Below are positions 1 to 10,957 of a stretch of 64,000 nucleotides of DNA, piece after piece. The stretch is from Cryptomeria japonica (taxonomy: Eukaryota > Streptophyta > Pinopsida > Cupressales > Cupressaceae). The stretch is from assembly GCF_030272615.1 (NCBI RefSeq), contig NC_081415.1:269216425-269280424 (forward strand). Reading direction: 5' to 3'. Below the pieces are notes generated by a model, which worked only from the letters and a program-made list of their open reading frames with translations, made no database searches and was not told the origin of the DNA. How positions within the stretch are numbered: position 1 is the stretch's first letter; each line of letters begins with the position of its first letter. The translations under genes were made by a program, and so were the position numbers.

Positions 1-1527
1 TTTCTTTCTCTCTCTCTCTCTCAAGTGTCTCTGTCCCATTTTGTCCAATCTCTCCCTCCCCCCCCTTTCTCTTTCTCTCTCACATCTCTCTCTCTTATCC
101 TCTAACTCTCTTTGACTCTCTTTGTCTCTCCCTCCGTCCCTCTCTCCCACTCTCTTTCCCTCTTTCCCTATCAAGTCTCTCTGTATGTCTCTCTTTCCCT
201 CTTTCCCTCCCCTTCCCTCTCTCTCTCTCAAGTGTTTCTGTCCCTTTTTGTCCATTCTCTCCCTCCCAAACTCTCTCTCTCTCTCTCAATCCCTCCATAT
301 ACCTTTCAGATCTCTCTATATCTCCCCTAGGACTCCCTATCTCTCATTGTCCCTCTCTCTCAAGTGTCTCTATCCCATTCTTTCCCTCTCTCTCCCCATC
401 CCTTTCTCTTTATCTCTCAAGTCTCGCTCTCTCTCTTTCCCTCCATATCTCTCTCCCCTCTCTTTCCATTTTTCCCTCTCTCCCTCTAACCATCTCTCTT
501 TCCCTCTTTCCCTCTCAAGTCTCTCTCTCTTTCTCTCTCTTTCTCTCTTTTACTCTCTCCCTCCCCATCCCCCTCCCTTTTCCCCTCTCTCCCTCTCTCT
601 TTACCTCTCAAGTCTCTCCCTATGTATCTCTTTCTCTCTTTCCCTCTCTCCCTCCCCTTCCCCCCCCCTCTCTCTCTCTGGTGTCTCTATCCCATTTTGT
701 CCAGTCTATCCCTCCCCATCCCTTTCTCTTTCTCTCTCACATCTCTCTCTCTCTTTGCCTCTAAATCTCTCTCTAAAGTATCTCTTTCCTTCCCTCTCTC
801 CCCCTCTCTCTTTCCCTCTTTCCCTCTCAAGTCTCTACCTATGTCTCTCTTTCTCTCTCCCTCCCTCCCATTCTCCCTCCCTTTGGCCCCCCCTCTCTCT
901 CTCTCTATGTGTGTGTGTCTCTGTCTCACAATTCCTCCATCCACCTCTCAAGTCTCTCTCTCTCTCTCTCATAATTTATCCATCCACCTCTCAAGTCTCT
1001 CTATATCTCCCCCACTCCCTCTTTCTCTCTTAGGTGTCTCTATCCCATTATTTCCCTCTGTCCCTCTGTCCCTCCCCATCCCTTTCTTTGTCCCTTCCCA
1101 TCCATCTCTCTCTCTCTCTTTCCCTTTCTCCCTCTCTCTTTCCCTCTCAAGTCTCTCTCTATGTCTCTCTTTATCTCTTTCCCTCTCTCCATCTCCTCCC
1201 CCTCTCTCTCTCTCTCAGGTGTCTATGTCCCATTCTGTCCATTCTCCCTCCTCAATTTCTCTCTCTGAAGTCTATCTCTCTCACACAATCCTTCCATCCA
1301 CCTCTTAGGTCTCTCTCTCTCTCTCTCTCTACCACACACACACATTATTCCTCTCTCTATCCCTCAGGTGTCTCTCTCTCCCATTCTTTCCTTTCTCTTT
1401 GTTCTTTCCCTCTCCCTCCCCATATATATATCTCTCTCCCCCATTTTTTCCATTCTCTCTTCCCCCTCCCTTTCTCTTTCTCTCTCTCTCTCTATCCCAT
1501 TCTATGTATTCTCTCCTCCCCCATCCA
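1..1527. repeat. Polypyrimidine (CT-rich) tract 1
   Basis: About 1.5 kb with almost only C and T on the plus strand. It is built of imperfect repeats of phrases such as tctctcaagtctctctct and tccctccccatccctttctc. The long open frames here on both strands are an effect of the two-letter composition (Ser/Leu/Pro on plus, Arg/Glu/Gly on minus) and are not genes. The same type of DNA returns at 14509-15287 and 32278-32668, each time just before an AT-rich block. Long purine/pyrimidine strand asymmetry of this kind can form triplex DNA in principle. Confidence 0.9.
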
Positions 1528-2553
1528 GGGATAACTTTAAGAAACCAGCCCCCGAGAAAAAGTGTAAAACCCTGGTGAATCAAACATTATTTTTTGGGGG
1601 AAATTTTCATATTGATGGCAAATTTTTTTTTCAATGTAGGAAAAAAAAATATTTTGTATTTGCGATTTTTTCCTAGGGTACAAAAATTACATAAAATTTG
1701 GGCGAATAATACCTTGTTCTATGGGGAAAATATATATTGTAGGAGGCGAATATTTTTCATTTAAATGAACATATATATAATTGGATGGGTGAAAATTTTT
1801 AGTTTGAAGGAAAAATTATTTAAGCGTATTGGCAATTCTTATCCACCGCTTGAAAATTATTTAATTTGTTTGGCTAATATTTTGTTATTTATGGAAAAAT
1901 ATATATTTTATTGGCAATTTCATGCATTCAATGCCATTAATAGACAAGGCACACCACATCACATCAGTACATCACATTGAGTCTGGACTCTGCATGACAT
2001 ATCGATAAGTGCGACCTCTTTGACACATGAAGGATGACACGTACCTAAAATCCATCAATGATTTAAAACCGTTCGATGATCGTAGATCAATGGCTGAAGT
2101 TTTATTTTGGCCCAAATTTCTGAAGAGAACGTAGTTCAACAAAAAGTTCTCGGAATGGAATTGGATTCAATAGACACGTATCAAATGTCACTGTCGATAA
2201 TATTGGTCATTTAATATATGTCTAGTCACTAAATGCAATCCATTCTGTCCCCACAACTTCTAATGTGGTACTTGGTATTGGTTTATAGCTATTTCCAATT
2301 TTGCACACTCATGCATTTATGGGAAAGATTTGTAGAGATATATGAAAGATTTAAAAAAAATTAAAGAAATTAATACAGTTAGAGAAGGTATTATTACAAT
2401 CAAGAGCTTCAACTATTTATATACAATCTCTACTTCTTTCATCTTCAATTAGCCTTTGGTAGATAAATCATTGGAGCTCATGGTATTTAAATTCTACCTC
2501 TAGTTTAGGTCTATAGGCTTAGGCTGTTTAATTTGGTAATCTTATTTCTCAAG
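1528..2553. other. AT-rich spacer with repeated GGCAAAT/GGCGAAT words
   Basis: No gene is seen. Between about 1616 and 1920 the words ggcaaat, ggcgaat, ggcaatt and ggctaat occur at least six times in the same orientation (near 1616, 1699, 1745, 1829, 1870 and 1912). A similar cluster lies at 14070-14480, on the far side of the hAT transposase relic. Clusters like these resemble subterminal motifs of DNA transposons, but I could not find a matching pair of terminal inverted repeats or a target duplication. Confidence 0.4.
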
Positions 2554-3082
2554 ATGGACACTCCTATCTGCTTGAGAAGCATTTTTTGCGAAGGACCAGA
2601 GGACCTTTTTGGGCTCTGTTAGAGACCCAACCCTCCAATCAGTCTGCAAGGAGGTTGGGATGTTCACTAATGAGGGTGTGAGGATGGTGATAGGCAAAGA
2701 CTTTCTGCATAATAAAAATAAATATCGTGCTAACACATACATTACGTCCCAGTTCCTGGCATCTATTCTGGACCTTAAAGGAGACAAGGTGGATATGTTG
2801 ATTTTGTTAAGGAAGGTGTTTAAAGAAGACTTCCTTGGAGATGATGTTACTGTTGTTGTCTTTGTACAAGTAGGGGTGGGGATCCCTTGGGCGAATGAAT
2901 TAACCAAGATTCTCCTCCCTGACCAAATAGTGCCAGTGGCCAAGCAACATTTTCTTTTGAACTTGAATGCGGAGCAGTTGACACGTTATAGGAAATGGGC
3001 GTGGATTGGTAGGGGCTTTCTTTGGAAATGGTTCCTCCTGGACAATTTTCCAAACTATAGTTGGCTTGAAGAATTCTCTTAG
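2554..3082 (+). pseudogene. Relic of a LINE-associated ORF (same family as 56052-56645)
   Basis: A reading frame starts at the ATG at 2554 (MDTPICLRSIF...), hits a TAG near 2620, and is continued in another frame by an open stretch to the stop at 3082. The protein is clearly related to the minus-strand ORF at 56052-56645. Shared blocks are DTPI near the start, ITSQFLASILDLK versus ISSRFVASLLDLK in the middle, and IGRGFLWKWFL versus VGLGYLKWRFL near the end. I do not recognise the family. The other copy lies inside a target-site-flanked retroposed insertion with a LINE RNase H tail, so this one is most simply an older copy of the same element. At least one frameshift separates the N-terminal part from the rest. 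Confidence 0.55.
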
Positions 3083-3299
3083 CTTATAATGTTTGAAGAA
3101 TTCTACATGGAGGGAGGGCAAGATTCTTAGGGTAAACCATGAATGTGTCCACTACATGTGCACTAGGCCCGACCCCTCAGTAGTTTTGTTTTTTTGGCTA
3201 TGTCCTTGTAACCTCATAGGGTCACTCATTTTGGCTTTAAAGTTTTTAAGGGACTCAAGTCTCAGACATGTCAAAATTGTAAATTTCCAAAACATAAAT

Positions 3300-3400
3300 A
3301 TTAATGATAATTTTGCAAATTCCAATTTGTTTCAGTTTGCCCTCTTATGGATATAAAAATGCTTTCTATTTCATTTCATTAATGATAATTTTGCAAATTC
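3300..3400 (+). mobile_element. Very short retroposed LINE 3' end with a 23-bp direct repeat
   Basis: The 23 bases at 3300-3322 (attaatgataattttgcaaa followed by ttc) recur exactly at 3378-3400. The 55 bases between them include gccctcttatggatataaaa and end in a T/C-rich tail, which resembles a plant LINE 3' end. The simplest reading is an extremely 5'-truncated LINE insertion with its target-site duplication. A local tandem duplication is the alternative. Confidence 0.5.
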
Positions 3401-3719
3401 TTTTTGTCTATGAGCTACGTTATTTCAATATTTTGTTAAACAATGGAAACAAATTTAATACTGTGATATTTTTTATGTAATGTTTCTTCCTCTATATTTA
3501 ATATATATAAAAAAAATCCAGTTTGTTCCATTAATTATTTGTACATTGATTATCGTTGATTATAATTTTATAAATATAAAAAAAAAGATGTTTATCTCAC
3601 GAAAAACAAGTGAATTAAAAGTCCAACTTACTTGTTGTTGAAGTTTTGAACTAGTGCATGTAGAGGAATGATAAACATGTTTTGCAAACTTCTAACACAA
3701 GACTTCCATAAATGATAAA

Positions 3720-3926
3720 CATTTAATTAAGTATAGTTAAATTCTAAATTTGCAATTGTATACTTAATTAAATTTAATAAGATCTATTTTGGTAGAAGTT
3801 GAAAAGGATTAAAAAGTCTTCAAAACCATTCTCAAAAAGTGATTCATGTCTGTTGACGTGGCAAAATAATGGCAAAAGTCTCTGGACCCACGACAACTGA
3901 CAACATATACCATCGATCAACATTTG
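3720..3926 (+). repeat. Orphan unit of the 265-bp repeat
   Basis: It shares with the array at 4919-5636 the blocks acatttaattaa, agaagttgaaaaggatta, atggcaaaagtc and acccacgacaactgacaaca, in the same order and spacing. It lies about 1 kb left of the array. The two are separated by a gypsy protease relic, so the insertion probably split or displaced an older, longer array. Confidence 0.7.
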
Positions 3927-3944
3927 ATGTCTTCGGGGAGGAAA

Positions 3945-4918
3945 TGGGTTGAGAAGCAAGTTCACAAGCCTTAGCATGCTGCACGATGTCTCCATTGGTG
4001 TTCTCTTGTATAATGATTTCTTTTAGTTTTAGCTGAGGGTTGTGAAGGTTTAGGATCAATAGGCATAGGCTTCTTCTCTTCGTTTAAATGAGGATGAATA
4101 GGAGAAGGTCTACTAGGCTGAAAAATAGGAGATGTTGGACGCTTTCCTTTGTAAGATGTAGGAGGCAGTATTGCAGCATATAAAGGAGGAATATAAGGTG
4201 TAAGAAGGAGACAGGTCCATCATGAGGAGGATGAATATCTCTAGGATGTCTAGGCTTACTCAAAGATAAGATTATATAATTCTTTCATTTTCTATAAGAT
4301 TAAAAAAGAGCATCACTTGAGTCTTAAGAGGTTCAAATTATTTAGGCTAAAATTAATCAAGATTAACATCTCCATGACTCACCGTGGGTTGGTACATGCT
4401 ATGATTTATAGTTGCGATTTTGTCATTATGAAGAAATTTGAGACATTTATGAATGGTAGATGGTATTGATTTCATGGAAGAGAACCAAGGATGTCCCAAC
4501 TTCACACAAAATTGATCTAATGTAGGAATGATAGAAAAAATGACATCTATGCACTTAGTACCAACCTTAACGGGAAGAGTAATAGAACATACAGTAGGAA
4601 AATAGAAACCATCAAATATATTAACCACTAAATCAAATTTATCATATGTTATTTCATGCAATTGTAAAGTATAAAGATATTCTTAAGTTATTACATTCAC
4701 CATACATGTTGGATCAATGAGAACCCCTCGTGAGAGTATGTCTTTGATCTTTGTTGTGATATAGTGGGCCATCAAGTGCTTCAATAGTCTCACTAGGATC
4801 AAAGGTAATGCATAGGTCCTTAGGAGGTGTAGGTTTATCAATAAGATTCACCACATTATTAGACTCAAGGCCAAGGTCATTAGAAGAAAATTCAAGATTC
4901 TCAGACTCAATTAGAGAC
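3945..4918 (-). pseudogene. Ty3/gypsy protease relic
   Basis: On the minus strand an open stretch at 4661-4353 reads CIDVIFSIIPTLDQFCVKLG, then HPWFSSMKSIPSTIHKCLKF. This matches the C-terminal part of a gypsy aspartic protease; compare LLGRP...MQVVPSTYHQCVKF in the element at 16637-30240. Just upstream (about 4740-4690) the catalytic region is visible as GVLIDPTCMVNVIT, where DP replaces the expected DG/DT/DS, so it is catalytically dead as read. A stop separates the two parts. The flanking frame at 4932-4714 probably belongs to the same polyprotein. No LTRs were found, so this is a fragment only. It sits between the orphan unit and the array of the 265-bp repeat. Confidence 0.65.
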
Positions 4919-5636
4919 CGTTGGATGAGCACATATCAATGACAGGGTGGATTTAGGCCTGAATGTGGGAAGTAAACACATTTGTGAGAACTTCACCCAG
5001 AATTGAATGTTTTACATTTAATTAACTATAGTTAAGTCTATAAATCTCTATTTCAGGTGGAAGTTGAAAAGGATTAAAAAGACTTAAAAAAGAGTCCGGA
5101 AAAGTGACTCGAGTGTGGTGAGATGCCCAAAAAATGGCAAAAGTCATGGGACCCATGACAACTAACAACAAATACCATCGTCCATTGGATGAGTACAAAT
5201 CAATGACTTAGGGTGGACTTTGGCCCGAATGTGGGAAGTAGACACATTTGTGAGAACTTCACCTGAAATCGAACGTTTTACATTTAATTAAATATAATTA
5301 AGTCTATAAAGCTCTATTTTAGGCAGAAGTTGAAAAGGATTAATAAGACTTATAAAATAGTCTAGAAAAGTGACTCAAGTGTGGCAATGTGCCTGAAAAA
5401 TGGCAAAAGTCACAGGACCCACGACAACTGACAACAGATACCGTTGTTCGTTGGATGAACACAGATCACTGAATTAGGGTGAATTTTGGCTTGAATGTGG
5501 GAAATAAACACATTTTTGAGAACTTGACCCGGAATTGAATGTTTTACATTTTATTATCTATAATTAAGCTCTATTTCGGGTGAAAGTTGAAAAGGATTAA
5601 AAAGACTTCAAAAACAGTCCAAAAAAGTGACTCATC
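4919..5636 (+). repeat. Tandem array, period about 265 bp, 2.7 units
   Basis: Unit starts can be placed at the word cgttggatga or its variants at 4919, 5183 and 5449, giving spacings of 264 and 266. Each unit contains gaatgtgggaagta, gtgagaacttcacc, acatttaatta, gttgaaaaggatta and atggcaaaagtc. The third unit is cut off at about 5636. No coding capacity is seen. It looks like a short, diverged satellite-type array. Confidence 0.85.
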
Positions 5637-6136
5637 ACCTGAGCCTAGTGATGTGTTCACTGTCCTCAGAATTTAGATTGAAGCAATGAATGTTTTGTCC
5701 TTCAACGACAAATAGATATTAATAATAATTTATAAAATTACAACAAGATTCTAGATATTTTTCCCTTTAGGTATTACTTTTGTACTTTTAAGTGTTTTCA
5801 AAATAAGTGACTCATAAAAAATAATCGTATTTCATGTCATGGACAAACCAGTAAATTGGGGGAGATTTAGAAACAACTAGTAGATTGAGGAATGCAAGTC
5901 CAACAGAGTCTGTTTGTGCCAATCTAGTCAAATAGAAATTTTGGGTAAAATCTAGAACACCTACATCCCGCGTTTTTTTACTTTTTTTAATCTCGTGGTT
6001 GAATTTGAGGGTTAGCATTTTCAGGCTTGTATCTAGCATTATTTTGAATTATTAGCAATAACAACGATGGGGAAACCGGGAAGCAATAGTTCAACATGAA
6101 GCCAAGTGAAAAAAATAAGACCTAACCAAACTGGTT
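5637..6136. other. No gene seen
   Basis: AT-rich, non-repetitive sequence between the 265-bp repeat array and the decayed plus-strand gene. The open stretch at 5812-6039 (minus) shows no recognisable motif. Confidence 0.5.
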
Positions 6137-9100
6137 AAAACACCAGGTTTCATCGATGAATACCATGATATTTATGACCTTGCTATCCATAGTGAAAAGC
6201 ATATCATAGATATTAGATATGCATTGTCTAATAGGCGATAGATCCAAGTAGGGCAAAATTTACTGTTTTCAACACAATGTTGAAACAAAGAACAAATAAA
6301 ATCACATCATGGGATGCTGGATTGGGAAGTATGGTGTTACTTGAAGTATTCCCTTGCCCTGAATTTGTCATGCCCTACACTAAAAATTATGATGAAGATA
6401 AAAAAACAATTGTCAATAAAAATACAAAAGAGGAAATTCTATCTATAAACATGGGAGAATTTTCTCATTTGTTGAACCTAGGGTTTGAATCTTAAAACTC
6501 AAACATCCACATTGACCTAGGAAAGCTAGTAGAGAATTATGAGAGTCTTGATCCAAGTCGTAGAGATTCATTTATCGAAGTTCTAATAATGCGTGGTACT
6601 CCATTGGATCGAAATCGTAAGCCTCCTAATGATTCTAACATTTTTGTTCCATGGGTTCGGGATACTTTTTCCTTGCTGACATTTTGCCTGGGATTGGAAA
6701 ATGATAGGGAAGTGGGTGCTAGCCTTCTTGAAATGATTTTTAATATCCATTATGTAAGTCAACTAGTAAGATATAATTTTGTTGAGCACGTTGTTCAATC
6801 CATGCAAAAACAATTACTAATGATCAAAAAAGGTTCCTATAAGACATTTAGGTTCTCATCCTACTTGTGCCATCTCCTTCTATCCAAGTATCATGCAATA
6901 TTCGAGACCAACAATCTTCACATTGTGAAATATAAGATTGATGAGAAGACTCAGAACAAAACAGAGTGTCCAATATATGAATGGACACCAAAGATAAGGA
7001 TACATGATAACATAAAGCACTACAACCATTTTGTAGACTTCTTTTTGGCACCAATGTCTAATGAAATTACAAGCACTCCAATGCCTAGATTGCTTGTGTC
7101 TTGTCGAGTTTGCATTCAACTCAGAAGTCAAATACAATTGGCTGACTGGTTCTTCATGAAAGAATACATTGTGTTAAGGTTTTACGGATCAACAGTAAAA
7201 CCCTATAGACTTCCAATACATGTGACAATGAGGGTATTTGCATTGGAATATGTACAACAATTGGAGAGCATAGATAGGAACTTCCATGGTCAGCAAAAGA
7301 AGAGCATATTTCCTTCCTTGCCTTTCTCATGTGGAGGGTTCACATTTGAGAGAAAAGCATTCAATGTGGCACATGATTTTTTGACTATTTTTAGCTTTGG
7401 TGATGAGGGTCTTTGACAGTATGATCCAATCGGTGTAGTTCAAGCAAGGCTTAAGAAAAATGGGAACTCTTCAGCATTATGTCAACATGAAAGTAAACCA
7501 TTGCTAGAAAAGATTAGAAACATGAACTCCTGGGATGAAGTAAAAAAAGGAGACGGAGAAAATTGCCACTGATAATAATGTTTCAACTGAAGAATTGTCA
7601 TCACAAATTATGGCATTGCACACACGAAGGACAACAAAGGAGGGCATCCAAAATAGGAGGTCCTACAATTTCTACCAAAAATCTGCTAATCCATGTAAAA
7701 AATCTATTTCTAATACAATTATGCAAGAATGTAAAGACAGTTATTGGACTCAAAGCAAAATAAATGATTTTTGGACTATGAGGAAGAATCTCGGTGAACT
7801 AAAGACTAGTGCAGAATTTGAGTCCATCAATGAGGATGAAGAGTTTAGCAAATTGTAGAATATGGAGCATCCCACAACAACATATGACAGGAGTGAAGAT
7901 GAAAATGAGTATGAGGTTGAGCCCACTCCAACAACTACTACAGTCTCTAAAATATTAGGTGGAGTCAATGAGTACATGAAAGAAAAATATAGCAAAGGGG
8001 CAAACATTGTGGAAGAAATAGGTTTTGAAGGCGGTGGTCTACATCCCAGAGGAGAAGGCATTTGGTATCCACTTGAGGCACAACTTCCATTAGATTCAAA
8101 ATCAAAAGCTCCTGTTAAACCAGTCATTGGACTTTATTCTTCAGATTCATCATGGAAAGGTACTACTTATTATCCTCAGGGTCCACTTGCATTTGTTTCA
8201 GGTTCAAATCCACAACCACCACCACATCATGGTATTCCCATTGGCAGTGAATCAAGTGCCACTGCCAATGGTGGGGAATCTGGGGGATAGTATTCCTATT
8301 AGTGTTCAGTCAAGTGCCACTATGATTGGTGGGGTTGGCATGGGTACTACTACTGATATTAGTTGTATTGGTGCTAGACAAGTGCAACAACAAAATATCT
8401 CTCGCAAGAGGCCACTAGTGATAGATACTCATACTATTCGGAATCCTATATGAAGTGCCACTGACACTACAAATCTATCATTTGTAGCTTCAGATCATAC
8501 CCCTCAAAAGACTATAAAAACTACACATGAAAGTGACAGTGGGAGGATCAAGAATGGTTGTTGGCAATCCTCATAATGCATTAGTTAAAACTGGAGCCTC
8601 TTCTATTTCACCTTTCAAACATTCAATTGCTTCAGCAAGCCCAGATTTTCAATTTCATGATTACTATGAAAAATTTGAACACACAACAAATGCAAATAAA
8701 AAAAAAAAGAGAGCATTGCATAAGGTTGCCCTAACTAAACTTTTAGACGAACAACCTGCAAGGAACAGGGTATTTCCAACATATGACCCACACAAAGATT
8801 TGATGGAGTTCATGGTTGTTATGCCCTCAACTAAAGATAAAAATCCACCACACAGTCAGATAGATCCCTCTAAATTTCAAGTTAGCACCCTCCAAATGGA
8901 TTTTTCCAAAGTACAAAATGTGGACAAAATTAGTGTGTCAAAAAGAACTAACGAAGTGGTCTACACTTCACTGCTAAAGGTGGAGAGAGAAAAAAATAAA
9001 TTGGAGAAACAAATAGAAAAGTTATAGTTAGACTTGGCAAATGAAAAAATCAAAGAGGAAAGTAGCGGATAACAAGTGCAATGATTTATAGAAAAGGATA

Positions 9101-10088
9101 AAAAATTCGGGCTCTGCAGTAGAAATTGTAAAGCAGGAAAAGATGGATGCAACATTGAAGGACCTGAGTGAAAAATTGGCTAAAATCAGTAAAAATTTGA
9201 TGAGGAAAGAGCCATTTTTCAAAAATTATACAAAATTTAGGAGTTTGCAGTTGCCGAAATAAGAAAAATACAAGACCTATTGGATCATGAGAAGGAAAAA
9301 GAAAAACATTTGGAAGAGGAAGTAGAGGAAAAAAGAAAAAAATGTGCACAAATGAAAGAAGACTTGCACAATGCAAATGATAAAATTAAAACTTCGGAGG
9401 ATAGATTGAAAGATAATATGAAAAATACAATGAAGTATATACAAGAAAAAATTTGGGGGCAAGTAATGCAGAGGAGCAACAAGTTGTGTGAATGGTTTGA
9501 ATCGAATGAAAGTCTAAGATTAATTTATATGAAAATTAAAGGGCACATTGAGAAGAGCATACATGTTTATTCAAAAGAGGATATGGAAAACAAATTTTGC
9601 AAGTAGTCTACAGTACCAATAAAAACTATATGGCATCAAAGGGAATTAACAACCGCATTGATGCCATAGTTAAGACATAATCTATCCTTAAAAAATACCA
9701 GAAACTAAGGGAAACATTGGATAAATGTGGCAAAAAGATATTGAAGCTGCAAGAAAAGACAACTACTTTGATTAAACTTGGTTTTCCTAAGACCGTTGAC
9801 CCATAAAATAAATTCATTGGAAAAGAAGCTTACAAAAAAAACATGGAGATAAAAATGAAGTCTGATTTAGACTCGCTTCCTAAGAACACAACTCCCCAAA
9901 GCTTTTTGGAATTCATCCAACCATTTACAACTCTGAATGCGGTATTGGGTGAAACAGTGATGTCAAGTCACTCTTCTAAATATGGATTGTTGATGAAGTT
10001 GCAGTTGAATTTCCATAGTTTAAAGAATATTGACCTTCCATCAGATGAAGAGTGGAGCACCCTACAAAAACTGGCACAAAAATCTTAA
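6137..10088 (+). pseudogene. Long decayed ORF of unknown family with a G-patch-like motif and coiled coil
   Basis: A chain of plus-strand open stretches (6137-6250, 6277-6495, 6589-7416, 7862-8290, 8290-8453, 8527-9027, 9280-9606, 9843-10088) reads as one former gene of over 1,000 codons with several stops and frameshifts. The 6277 and 6589 segments are in the same frame and are separated by stops. Visible traits: an alpha-rich N-terminal region with DTFSLLTFCLGLENDREVGAS; around 8000-8130 a G-patch-like segment, IVEEIGFEGGGLHPRGEGIW followed by YPLE and a later IGL, with H where the second LG glycine is expected; a Gly/Ser/Thr-rich stretch; then Lys/Glu-rich coiled coil around 9280-9420. I do not recognise the family. 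It converges on the hAT transposase relic at 10958-13640. It could be an accessory gene of a composite transposon, an extra ORF of a lost LTR element, or a captured host gene. Confidence 0.5.
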
Positions 10089-10957
10089 GAATCATAATAT
10101 GTATTGCACAGTTTTTGGCTTTTACTCTTAATTTCAAGGTTTTATTTTGTTTGGAATTTGGCATCGCTTGAAATAACTCTTTTTTATGAACAAGAAAAAA
10201 CTAGCACTCGTTATTGCTAATCCAGCCTATGAATCTATGATGCACAGTGCAAACCTTTAGCCTGTAAATTTGTATTCTCAAATTCTCCCAAGTTTTAACA
10301 TTTCTGCATTTTTCTATTTCTGATTACTAGGTTTTGGGTACTGCTATTATCTATATTTGATTTTTCATGGCTTGAATTAATATTTAATTTTGAACTCTAT
10401 TTTTTGAACATGAGACATCAGACATGTAGTAGTTGTTAAATTGCTAATCTGGCCTTTGATGGCCATGTAAATTTGTGTTGAGTTTGTGATTTTGATGTTG
10501 AGTCTTCACATGTTGCAAATCGACCTGAAGCTGTTGTTGCTCCCTTGTTTCTATAAAAGGGAATTTAGGGTCATTTGGAAAGGGTTTTGAAACTTTGTAT
10601 TGACTTTTCCAGGGAGAATCACACAGTGGTGTATTGAATGAATTGTATCATATGGCTATATTTTGAAAGAAATAATGAAAATCTAGGTTCTCAACATGTC
10701 TAAATAAACATCTTTGTATCAATAAACACATTGTGATCTTTTATTATGCTATTTTAAATCTGGAAATAGAAAGTTGAAAAATACAATTACAAATCAATAT
10801 TAGATTCTAATTGCAAAAATTTGACAAACTCATAAAATATCATCAAGTTATCAACCATAATAATATGCTTTTGTAATATGAATGATAAGATACAGTAATA
10901 AGATTAATAGATACCAATCTCTTATAGTTGCCATTCATCCTCATCAAATTCAAAGAT
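10089..10957. other. Spacer between converging relics, possible LTR remnant
   Basis: No coding sequence is seen. Around 10552 there is ctataaaagggaatttaggg followed by sequence running to aataatgaaaatctaggtt near 10672. That TATA-then-leader look is reminiscent of an LTR. No second copy is present in the window, so this is weak. Confidence 0.25.

Noticed and set aside
122-1534. Long open frames of 166-303 codons in the CT-rich tract
   Set aside because: They consist of Ser, Leu, Pro and Phe only, overlap in all frames and follow from the two-base composition.
1526-1571. CAGGG...CCCTG as hAT terminal inverted repeats
   Set aside because: Both ends lie within 46 bp of each other and no partner exists at the right side of the transposase relic.
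2542-2943. Minus-strand 133-codon open frame
   Set aside because: It lies opposite the plus-strand ORF that has a relative at 56052-56645, so it is a shadow.
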